DNA of 13,644 bases from Abditibacteriota bacterium (lineage in GTDB: Bacteria; Armatimonadota; UBA5829). Location: positions 1-13,644 of the forward strand of contig JAGDAG010000152.1 in assembly GCA_017959625.1 (NCBI GenBank), in the 5' to 3' direction. A program made the position numbers and the translations under genes. The notes beneath the pieces are model-generated. The model searched no databases, was not told where the DNA came from, and was given only the letters and a program-made list of their open reading frames with translations. Below, in pieces: positions 8,054 through 13,644 of this stretch (its first letter is position 1; each line of letters opens with the position of its first letter).

Positions 8054-8089
8054 CCGCCGCAGTTTGTCAAAAAATTCCGGCGGCTTTTT
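8054..8089 (+). terminator. Probable intrinsic terminator after the U32 gene
   Basis: CCGCCG (8054-8059) pairs with CGGCGG (8078-8083), followed by C and TTTTT (8085-8089). The stem is only 6 bp, though all G-C, and the loop is 18 bases, so it is moderate rather than strong. It sits 5 bases after the stop codon, where the end of the long operon is expected. Confidence 0.55.
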
Positions 8090-8097
8090 AGTTATTA

Positions 8098-8126
8098 TTG
8101 TTTTTCCTTTGGCTATATGGTAAAAT
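8098..8126 (+). promoter_or_regulatory. Sigma70-type promoter for the sugar isomerase gene
   Basis: TTGTTT (8098-8103), a 17-base spacer and TAAAAT (8121-8126) sit in an AT-rich stretch unlike the surrounding genes. Transcription should begin near 8133, leaving a leader of about 50 bases before ATG 8183. Confidence 0.6.
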
Positions 8127-8136
8127 ATAAAAGAAT

Positions 8137-8152
8137 ATGTAGGCCGCTACAT
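8137..8152 (+). promoter_or_regulatory. Candidate operator, perfect inverted repeat
   Basis: ATGTAG and CTACAT form a perfect 6-bp inverted repeat around GCCG. It lies about 4 to 20 bases downstream of the predicted transcription start, a position where repressors commonly block initiation or early elongation. A short RNA hairpin in the leader is the alternative. No regulator gene is in view. Confidence 0.4.
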
Positions 8153-8182
8153 CAATTTTAAGTTATTATCACGGAGTTACTA

Positions 8183-8977
8183 ATGAAAGCGTTAAAGGTA
8201 GGAGCCTTTTTAAGCTCCTTCAGAATGGAATTTATTCCCGCAATGGACAAAGCCGCAGAACTGGGTCTGGTGGGCCTTGAATTTGCAAACGTGCCGGGTA
8301 TAGATGTTTTTCAGCCCATATCCGACGAACAGGCCGCTTATATCCGCAAGGCCTTTGAGGACAGAGGTATGTTTATATCTTCCATTTGCGGCGAAGTGGG
8401 AGGCTTTGTGTGCGAAGACAGCGCCGAGGCAATGAAAAAGGTGGCTATGGTCAAGGTGGTGATGGACAACGGAGTAAAGCTGGGCACCCGGGTGATCCAG
8501 CTCCACATAGGCTCCCTGCCGGAAGACGCCTCCTGCCCGGGATATAAAAACCTCACCGCTTCCCTTATCGAGCTGGAAGCCTACGGCCGGGCGAAAGATA
8601 TGTATATCGCTACGGAAACCGGCCCCGAATCCGGAAAGGCCCTTTCCGATTATCTCAGAGGCCTGAAGCTCGAGCGGATACGGGTGAACTTCGACCCCGC
8701 AAACCTGTGCATGAACGGTTTCGACGAGGTGCAGGCAGTTTACGACCTTTCCGACCTTATAATCCAGACCCACGCCAAGGACGGCATCCGGGGTTCCGTG
8801 AAGGACGGCTACAAAGAGGTGCCCCTGGGGCAGGGCGACGTGCGCTGGAAGGAGTATCTGGCCGCTCTGGAAAAGGTGGGCTTTGACGGCGCCTTTATCA
8901 TAGAAAGAGAAGTAGGCGAAAACCCTGCCGACGATATAGCCATGGCGGCGGGTTTTCTGAAAAATTACGGAAAATAA
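8183..8977 (+). CDS. Sugar phosphate isomerase/epimerase (TIM-barrel)
   Basis: This 264-residue cytoplasmic protein belongs to the xylose isomerase-like / AP endonuclease 2 TIM-barrel family. The expected divalent-metal ligands are visible at the ends of successive strands: Glu145 (IATETGPE), Asp171 (NFDPANL), His197 (QTHAKD) and Glu241 (FIIEREVGE). LHIGSLPED (about 107-115) and PLGQGDVRWKEY are further family marks. Relatives epimerise or isomerise ketoses, sugar phosphates or inositol derivatives; the exact substrate cannot be told from the sequence. A GGAG site 7 bases before ATG 8183 supports the start. The gene has its own promoter, a candidate operator and a strong terminator, so it is probably an inducible single-gene unit, plausibly processing sugars brought in by the nearby transporters. 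Confidence 0.85.
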   Translation: MKALKVGAFLSSFRMEFIPAMDKAAELGLVGLEFANVPGIDVFQPISDEQAAYIRKAFEDRGMFISSICGEVGGFVCEDSAEAMKKVAMVKVVMDNGVKLGTRVIQLHIGSLPEDASCPGYKNLTASLIELEAYGRAKDMYIATETGPESGKALSDYLRGLKLERIRVNFDPANLCMNGFDEVQAVYDLSDLIIQTHAKDGIRGSVKDGYKEVPLGQGDVRWKEYLAALEKVGFDGAFIIEREVGENPADDIAMAAGFLKNYGK

Positions 8978-8991
8978 CGGTTTGCGGAAAA

Positions 8992-9018
8992 CGGCGCCTC
9001 TCCGGCGCCGGTTTTTTT
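8992..9018 (+). terminator. Strong intrinsic terminator after the isomerase gene
   Basis: CGGCGCC (8992-8998) pairs with GGCGCCG (9004-9010) across a 5-base loop, followed by G and seven T (9012-9018). It begins 15 bases after the isomerase stop. Only 8 bases separate the T run from the pth start codon. Confidence 0.9.
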
Positions 9019-9026
9019 GACGGAAA

Positions 9027-9572
9027 ATGAAGATCATAGCAGGTTTGGGAAATCCGGGAATGGAATACGTCAGGACCCGGCATAACGCGGGCTTCGAGGT
9101 GGTGAACATCCTTGCCCGCCGGCTGGACGTCAGGTTTTCGTCTGCCTACAGGGCCCTTGCCGCCGAAACGAATCTGGACGGGGAAAAGCTGGTGCTTTTG
9201 AAGCCCATGACCTATATGAACCTTTCGGGGGATGCGGTGGCGCCGTGTCTTGCGCGCTTCCGGGCTTCCTGTGAAGATCTGATAGTGGTATATGACGATA
9301 TGGACCTGGAGACCGGCAGGCTGCGTATCCGCGAAAGAGGCTCTGCGGGAGGGCACAACGGTATGAGATCCATAATAGACAGGCTGGGGACCTCGGATTT
9401 CGACCGCCTCCGCATAGGCATAGGGCACAGAGGCTCTGCGGCGGGACACGTGCTTTCCCGTTTTTCTCCGGAGGAGCGCCCCGTCATGAAGGAAGCCTTC
9501 GAAAGGGCGGCGGACGCCCTTGAGGTCATGGTGAAAGAAGGCACCGTTTGCGCAATGAACCGGTATAACTGA
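9027..9572 (+). CDS. pth: Peptidyl-tRNA hydrolase
   Basis: This 181-residue protein releases peptides from tRNA after premature drop-off, recycling tRNA; it is normally essential. All family motifs are present: GLGNPG (6-11), TRHNAG with catalytic His19, KPMTYMNLSG, YDDMDL with Asp90, GSAGGHNGM with Asn111, and DFDRLRIGIG. By alignment with E. coli Pth, Asn9, His19, Asp90 and Asn111 correspond to Asn10, His20, Asp93 and Asn114. The length is slightly below the usual 185-195. The start codon follows the upstream terminator by 8 bases, with only a weak CGGA site before it. No separate promoter is visible in the gap, so transcription must come from readthrough or from a promoter inside the isomerase gene. 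Confidence 0.96.
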   Translation: MKIIAGLGNPGMEYVRTRHNAGFEVVNILARRLDVRFSSAYRALAAETNLDGEKLVLLKPMTYMNLSGDAVAPCLARFRASCEDLIVVYDDMDLETGRLRIRERGSAGGHNGMRSIIDRLGTSDFDRLRIGIGHRGSAAGHVLSRFSPEERPVMKEAFERAADALEVMVKEGTVCAMNRYN

Positions 9573-9599
9573 TTTTTTGCAAATCTTTTTTTGTTTCCC

Positions 9600-9628
9600 T
9601 TGACAAGCCCTTCCGTGAGTATTATAAT
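9600..9628 (+). promoter_or_regulatory. Perfect-consensus sigma70-type promoter upstream of gtrA-like gene
   Basis: TTGACA (9600-9605), exactly 17 bases, then TATAAT (9623-9628): both hexamers match the consensus at every position with optimal spacing. The predicted start is near 9635, about 25 bases before ATG 9660. The area is AT-rich, with T runs following pth at 9573-9593. Confidence 0.85.
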
Positions 9629-9659
9629 AGTTTAAGGGACAAAATAGCGGGGTATTCTT

Positions 9660-10136
9660 ATGAAGAGTTTCCTTGAGCCCACCGAAAGCGGTTTCGGCCA
9701 GCTTGTACGGTTTGCCGCTGCAGGCTTGCTGAATACGGCGGTGGATTTTGCCGTTACGGCGGTTTTTCTCGGGATCTTTACGTTTCATTATGGATATATA
9801 CCCGCATCCTGCATAGGCTTTCTGGCGGGGGTAGTGCTTTCCTACGTCCTGTCGGTCAGGTGGATCTTCACGGTCCGCAGCGTGTCTGACCGCCGCCTTG
9901 AGTTTATGTTGTTTCTGGTGATTGGGATCATAGGTCTGGTATTGCACGCATGGCTGTTGTACGTTATGGTGGATACCAGCCCGGCAAAGGAAATGGTTAT
10001 GACGCTGACACGAAAATTGGATTTCATCTTTAAAATGGAAGAGCCGGACGTCTGGTTCTCCAAAATAGCTGTCACAGTCATTGTCTTTTTCTGGAACTTC
10101 TATGCCCGCAAATGTATTTTATTCAGGTCAAAATGA
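9660..10136 (+). CDS. GtrA-like family membrane protein
   Basis: This 158-residue protein has four predicted membrane helices (about 17-37, 45-65, 81-101 and 134-150) and the marks of the GtrA/DPMS group: Arg17-Phe at the start of helix 1, Asn25-Thr and Asp29 within it, SYVLSVRWIF (61-70) after helix 2, and FFWNFYARKCILF at the end. Family members are thought to help move lipid-linked sugars across the membrane or to anchor partner glycosyltransferases in cell-wall or O-antigen glycosylation. No glycosyltransferase gene is adjacent here, so the partner is unknown. The segment between helices 3 and 4 (about 105-132) is long. A weak GGGG site precedes the ATG by 7 bases. A very strong promoter precedes the gene and its stop codon lies inside a terminator stem. 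Confidence 0.82.
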   Translation: MKSFLEPTESGFGQLVRFAAAGLLNTAVDFAVTAVFLGIFTFHYGYIPASCIGFLAGVVLSYVLSVRWIFTVRSVSDRRLEFMLFLVIGIIGLVLHAWLLYVMVDTSPAKEMVMTLTRKLDFIFKMEEPDVWFSKIAVTVIVFFWNFYARKCILFRSK

Positions 10137-10170
10137 ACAAAGCGAATAAAAAGCTTTGTTCTTTTTTTTT
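10135..10170 (+). terminator. Strong hairpin with T tract, terminator or carAB attenuator
   Basis: GAACAAAGC (10135-10143) pairs perfectly with GCTTTGTTC (10153-10161) over a 9-base loop, followed by nine T (10162-10170). The stem includes the last bases of the GtrA-like stop codon, and the T run directly touches the carA ribosome site. It therefore either ends the gtrA-like transcript or controls readthrough into carAB. Confidence 0.88.
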
Positions 10171-10178
10171 GGAAGGAG
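10171..10178 (+). promoter_or_regulatory. Ribosome binding site of carA
   Basis: GGAAGGAG ends 8 bases before ATG 10187 and begins right after the T tract. No space for a promoter exists between the hairpin and this site. Confidence 0.75.
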
Positions 10179-10186
10179 CGTGAAAT

Positions 10187-11149
10187 ATGTATTTAACACT
10201 GAAAGACGGCACTGCCTTTGAAGGCAAGTGCCTCAGCAAGACAAAAGAGACCGCAGGGTTTCTGAGCATTTACACCGGCGCCTTCGGATATGAGGAGGTG
10301 ATCACAAATCCGGCCAACACCGGAAAGATCATTCTTTTCACTTTTCCCGAGATCGGCGCTACAGGCGTGAACCACGAGGACAACCAGTCCGACACGGTAT
10401 GCGTTGCAGGTTTCATCTGCAAGGAATACAGCAGATATATGAGCAACTTCCGCGCAAAGGAATCGCTGCTTCATTATATGGATTCCGCCGACAGAGCCGT
10501 GGGGGAAGGCTTTGACACCAGAGCGATACTTCTCCACCTGAGAAAAGCGGGAGAGCAGCCCGCCGTACTGTCGGAGAAGCCCCTTTCCGAAGAGGAACTC
10601 GCCGCGCGTCTGGACAGCGTGGAAGTGAATTACACTCCCGTCTGCAGCCCCCTGAAGCCCGGCGCTCCGGCCCTGAAGGCAAACGTGGTGGATCTGGGAG
10701 CCGGAAAAAGCTTTTATTCCATGCTTTGCGAAAACGGAATAGAGGCCGCAGAGGACGGGGAAGACTTTGACGTGTGCATAGTTTCCAACGCGCCGTCCTT
10801 CCTTGCGGAGGATCCCGGCATACCGGAGATGATAAGAGAAGCGGCGGCGGGCAAGCCCCTGATAGGCTTCGGCGACGGAGCCGCTCTTGCGGCCCTTGCC
10901 GCAGGCTATAAGGCGGAACCCTTGACCCTGGGGCATCACGGGACGAATATCCCCGTGGCGATGAGGAACAGCGGAGGGAAAAACGAGATAACGGCCCAGA
11001 ACCACTGTTACGTGGTAGGCCCTCAGAAAGGGATCGTCATAACAGCCGTCAATCTGCACGATAAGACCGCCGAAGCCTTCCGCTCCAAGGACGGAATGGT
11101 GACCGGATTCTGCTATAAACCCGCAGATCTTATAAAGGAAATCAAATAA
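10187..11149 (+). CDS. carA: Carbamoyl-phosphate synthase small subunit, glutaminase-dead
   Basis: This 320-residue protein is the CarA small subunit by sequence and by position before carB. The N-terminal domain is well kept (LKDGTAFEGK, FGYEEVITNP, FTFPEIGATGVN, FDTRAILLHLRKAG), as are LGHHGTNIPV and ITAQNH in the class I amidotransferase domain. The glutaminase site is lost. The nucleophile motif GICLGHQ reads GFGDGAA (227-233), with Gly229 in place of Cys269 of E. coli. The QGHPEA motif reads CYKPAD, with Lys311 for His353 and Ala313 for Glu355. The oxyanion motif SNGPGDP reads SNAPSF (Ala202, Ser204). Glutamine contacts Ser47, Gln273 and Gly313 are Gly31, Ala233 and Cys274. The protein is also shorter than the usual 350-380, mainly at the C terminus. 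The frame is intact, with good ribosome sites. It is predicted to be a structural or regulatory subunit of an ammonia-using synthase; a decaying gene is the alternative. Confidence 0.88.
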   Translation: MYLTLKDGTAFEGKCLSKTKETAGFLSIYTGAFGYEEVITNPANTGKIILFTFPEIGATGVNHEDNQSDTVCVAGFICKEYSRYMSNFRAKESLLHYMDSADRAVGEGFDTRAILLHLRKAGEQPAVLSEKPLSEEELAARLDSVEVNYTPVCSPLKPGAPALKANVVDLGAGKSFYSMLCENGIEAAEDGEDFDVCIVSNAPSFLAEDPGIPEMIREAAAGKPLIGFGDGAALAALAAGYKAEPLTLGHHGTNIPVAMRNSGGKNEITAQNHCYVVGPQKGIVITAVNLHDKTAEAFRSKDGMVTGFCYKPADLIKEIK

Positions 11150-11154
11150 GGAGG
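11148..11154 (+). promoter_or_regulatory. Ribosome binding site of carB, overlapping carA stop
   Basis: AAGGAGG includes the last two bases of the carA TAA and ends 6 bases before ATG 11161. Translation of the two subunits is thus likely to be coupled. Confidence 0.8.
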
Positions 11155-11160
11155 AATAAA

Positions 11161-13644
11161 ATGCCGAAACGAACAGACATCAAAAAAATACTTATCATCG
11201 GATCGGGCCCTATCGTAATAGGTCAGGCCTGCGAATTTGATTATTCCGGTTCCCAGGCCTGCAAGGCCCTGAGGGAGGAAGGTTACGAAGTGGTTTTGGT
11301 GAATTCCAATCCCGCCACCATCATGACGGATCCGGAGATGGCGGACGCCACTTATATAGAGCCTCTTACCATAGAATCCCTGGAAGCCATCATAGCCAAG
11401 GAACGCCCGGACGCTCTGCTGCCTACCCTGGGAGGCCAGATGGGCCTGAATATGGGCACCTTTCTGAAAAGAGAGGGGATACTTGACAAATACGGCGTGG
11501 AACTCCTGGGCTGCGACGAAAAAGCCATAGCTAAAGCAGAGGACAGAAAGCTTTTCAAGGAGACCATGGAATCCATAGGCGTCCGGACTCCCCGCAGCGG
11601 TATAGCCGAGTCGGTGGAGGAGGGCATGGAGATAATAAAGGAAATAGGTTTTCCCGCCATACTGCGTCCCGCCTTTACCATGGGCGGCGCCGGGGGCGCC
11701 ACAGCCTATAATATGGACGAGTACCAGAAGATGCTCCCCAAGGCGCTGGCCACCTCGCCGGTGAACCAGACCCTTATCGAAGAGTCTGTCCTTGGCTGGA
11801 AAGAAATAGAGTTCGAGGTGATGCGGGACAGCAAGGACAACGTTATTATAATAACCAGTATGGAAAACATAGACCCCATGGGCGTCCATACCGGCGATTC
11901 CATAGTAGTCGCTCCCGCCATGAGCACCTCTACCGAGGAGATAAACCGCCTGGCAGACGTTGCCAGAAAGATAATACGCGCCATCGACGTGCGGGGAGGC
12001 GGCACCAATGTTCAGTTCGGCCTCAATCCCGAAAACGGGGAAATGGTGATCATCGAGATCAACCCCCGGGTCTCCCGTTCCTCCGCTCTTGCCAGCAAGG
12101 CTACCGGGTTCCCTATAGCCAGAGTGGCCGCCAAGCTGGCGGTGGGGCTGACCTTTGACGAGATACGGAACGACATCACGGGCAAGACCATGAGCGATTT
12201 TGAGCCTTCCATCGACTACATCGTCATGAAGGTATGCCGCTTTGCCTTTGAAAAGTTCGCCGGCGCGGATCCTACCCTCAATACCCAGATGAAGGCCGTG
12301 GGCGAATCCATGGCCATAGGCCGCAACTTCAAGGAAGCCCTGCAGAAGGGCATACGGTCCCTTGAGACCGGCCGCTACGGCCTCGGCGCCGACGGGAAGG
12401 ACTTTCTGCCCAGAAGCGGCGCGCCCCGGGATATCATCAAGCAGAAGCTGGGGCAGCCCAATGCGGACCGGCTGTTTTATCTGAAGCACGCCATAGAAAA
12501 CGGCTTTTCCACCGAGGAGATCTACGGGCTTAGCAAAATAGACCCGTGGTTCATAGAAAACATCCGCCAGCTGGTGGATCTGGAGACCGAGATACTGGGA
12601 TACGGCGCGGACAACGTTCCGGAAGAGCTTCTGAAAAAAGCAAAGGAATGGGGCTATTCCGATATCCAGCTGGCATTCCTGCTGAAAACGGATGAAATGA
12701 CCATACGGGCAAAACGGGAAGGCGCCGGATCTCTGGCCACCTACTATCAGGTGGATACCTGCTCCGGTGAGATCGAGGCCGAAAAGCCGTATTATTATTC
12801 CACCTACGAGACCCTCGATCAGGCTTATCCTTCAAACAACGGAAAAAAGGTCATCATCCTCGGCGGAGGCCCCAACAGGATCGGCCAGGGCATAGAGTTC
12901 GACTATTGCTGCGTGCACGCTTCCTACGCCCTTAAAGAGGCGGGCTATGAGAGCATCATAATCAACTGCAACCCGGAGACCGTTTCCACCGACTTCGACA
13001 CCTCGGACAAGCTGTATTTCGAGCCTCTTACCAGAGAAGACGTGCTGAACATAGTAGAGGTGGAAAAACCCATGGGCGTCATAGTCCAGCTGGGAGGCCA
13101 GACGCCGCTGAACCTTTCCCTCGCCCTGAAAAAAGCCGGGGTGAACATACTGGGAACGAGCCCCGAGTCCATAGACAGGGCCGAGGACAGAGAGCTGTTT
13201 GCGGAAATGCTCCGGAAGCTGGGGCTCCGGCAGACGGAAAACGGGATCGCCACCAACAACGAGGAGGCCCTTGCCGCCGCCCATAAGGTGGGATTCCCGG
13301 TGCTGGTGCGGCCGTCCTACGTTCTGGGCGGGAGAGCCATGGAGATAGTTTATGACGACGAGACCCTTCTGAACTATATGAAAAGCGCCGTGGTGGCCAG
13401 CCCGGAAAAGCCTGTGCTCATAGACAAGTTCCTGGATGACGCCATCGAGATAGACGTGGACGCTATCTCCGACGGAGAGACTACTCTGGTGTGCGGCGTT
13501 ATGGAGCATATAGAATATGCGGGAGTGCACTCCGGCGACTCCGCCTGCGCGATACCCGCCTGGACGCTGAAGAGATATATAGTTGACGAGATCAAACGCC
13601 AGACCCATCTCCTTGCGGAAGAGCTGAACGTGCGGGGTCTCATG
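11161..13644 (+). CDS. carB: Carbamoyl-phosphate synthase large subunit, 3' end cut off
   Basis: The first 828 residues of CarB (usually about 1070) are in the window; the frame is open to the edge. It makes carbamoyl phosphate from bicarbonate, ammonia and two ATP for pyrimidine and arginine synthesis. The first ATP-grasp half is intact: GSGPIVIGQACEFDYSG, LRPAFTMGGAGG with Arg169, LGWKEIEFEV, NVQFGLNP and EINPRVSRSSA with Glu299, Asn301 and Arg303, at the same numbers as in E. coli. The middle oligomerisation region (about 400-550) follows, with IDPWFI. The second half starts at GGGPNRIGQGIEFDYC (562-577) and shows NCNPETVSTDFDTSDKLYFEPLT, QLGGQTPLNL, VRPSYVLGGRAM and MEHIEYAGVHSGDSA. The C-terminal end of this ATP-grasp and the allosteric domain lie outside. 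The synthetic machinery looks normal, in contrast to its partner CarA. Confidence 0.97.
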   Translation, partial: MPKRTDIKKILIIGSGPIVIGQACEFDYSGSQACKALREEGYEVVLVNSNPATIMTDPEMADATYIEPLTIESLEAIIAKERPDALLPTLGGQMGLNMGTFLKREGILDKYGVELLGCDEKAIAKAEDRKLFKETMESIGVRTPRSGIAESVEEGMEIIKEIGFPAILRPAFTMGGAGGATAYNMDEYQKMLPKALATSPVNQTLIEESVLGWKEIEFEVMRDSKDNVIIITSMENIDPMGVHTGDSIVVAPAMSTSTEEINRLADVARKIIRAIDVRGGGTNVQFGLNPENGEMVIIEINPRVSRSSALASKATGFPIARVAAKLAVGLTFDEIRNDITGKTMSDFEPSIDYIVMKVCRFAFEKFAGADPTLNTQMKAVGESMAIGRNFKEALQKGIRSLETGRYGLGADGKDFLPRSGAPRDIIKQKLGQPNADRLFYLKHAIENGFSTEEIYGLSKIDPWFIENIRQLVDLETEILGYGADNVPEELLKKAKEWGYSDIQLAFLLKTDEMTIRAKREGAGSLATYYQVDTCSGEIEAEKPYYYSTYETLDQAYPSNNGKKVIILGGGPNRIGQGIEFDYCCVHASYALKEAGYESIIINCNPETVSTDFDTSDKLYFEPLTREDVLNIVEVEKPMGVIVQLGGQTPLNLSLALKKAGVNILGTSPESIDRAEDRELFAEMLRKLGLRQTENGIATNNEEALAAAHKVGFPVLVRPSYVLGGRAMEIVYDDETLLNYMKSAVVASPEKPVLIDKFLDDAIEIDVDAISDGETTLVCGVMEHIEYAGVHSGDSACAIPAWTLKRYIVDEIKRQTHLLAEELNVRGLM

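Noticed and set aside
10187..11149. carA as a frameshifted pseudogene whose active site might be restored in another frame
   Set aside because: Conserved blocks on both sides of each lost motif (GHHGTN after GFGDGAA, ITAQNH before CYKPAD) are in the same frame with no gap, so the changes are substitutions and not frameshifts.
1..13644. CRISPR arrays, insertion sequences, tRNA or rRNA genes
   Set aside because: No regularly spaced repeats, transposase motifs, terminal inverted repeats, or tRNA/rRNA-like stretches were found on either strand; gaps between genes are all under 150 bases.

Overview
The window comes from a bacterial chromosome with compact, moderately GC-rich genes, all on the + strand. 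Isoleucine is very often encoded by ATA and Shine-Dalgarno sites are clear. No rRNA or tRNA gene is present, so taxonomy cannot be fixed from this sequence. The gene mix (ThuA-like protein, secreted glycoside hydrolase, several related sugar-type transporters, a sugar-phosphate isomerase-like enzyme) would suit an uncultured carbohydrate-degrading bacterium, perhaps gut or rumen associated. That habitat is inference only.

Region 1 (1-8089) reads as one co-directional operon with overlapping or nearly overlapping genes: the 3' end of a ThuA-like gene, an MFS transporter, a secreted GH42/GH14-like hydrolase, two further MFS paralogues in tandem, and a U32-family protein of the RlhA type (predicted 23S rRNA cytidine hydroxylation). 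A probable intrinsic terminator follows. The first five genes look like a glycan breakdown and uptake module. The U32 gene is an unrelated housekeeping-type gene carried at the end of the transcript.

Region 2 (8090-9018) is a single-gene unit: a good promoter, a perfect inverted repeat just after the expected transcription start (candidate operator), a metal-dependent TIM-barrel sugar isomerase/epimerase, and a strong terminator. Region 3 (9027-9572) is pth, peptidyl-tRNA hydrolase, starting 8 bases after that terminator's T run. Region 4 (9600-10170) is a GtrA-like membrane protein behind a perfect-consensus sigma70-type promoter, closed by a strong hairpin and T tract that abuts the carA ribosome binding site.

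Region 5 (10187-13644) is carAB. CarB is cut by the window end but looks fully normal. CarA is the striking element. It is an intact, well-translated 320-residue reading frame whose N-terminal domain and structural motifs are conserved, yet the catalytic Cys, His and Glu of its glutaminase domain are all replaced, as are most glutamine-binding residues. This predicts a carbamoyl-phosphate synthetase that uses free ammonia instead of glutamine, with CarA kept as a structural or regulatory subunit. This is the main candidate novelty of the window. The hairpin directly before carA may be an attenuator.
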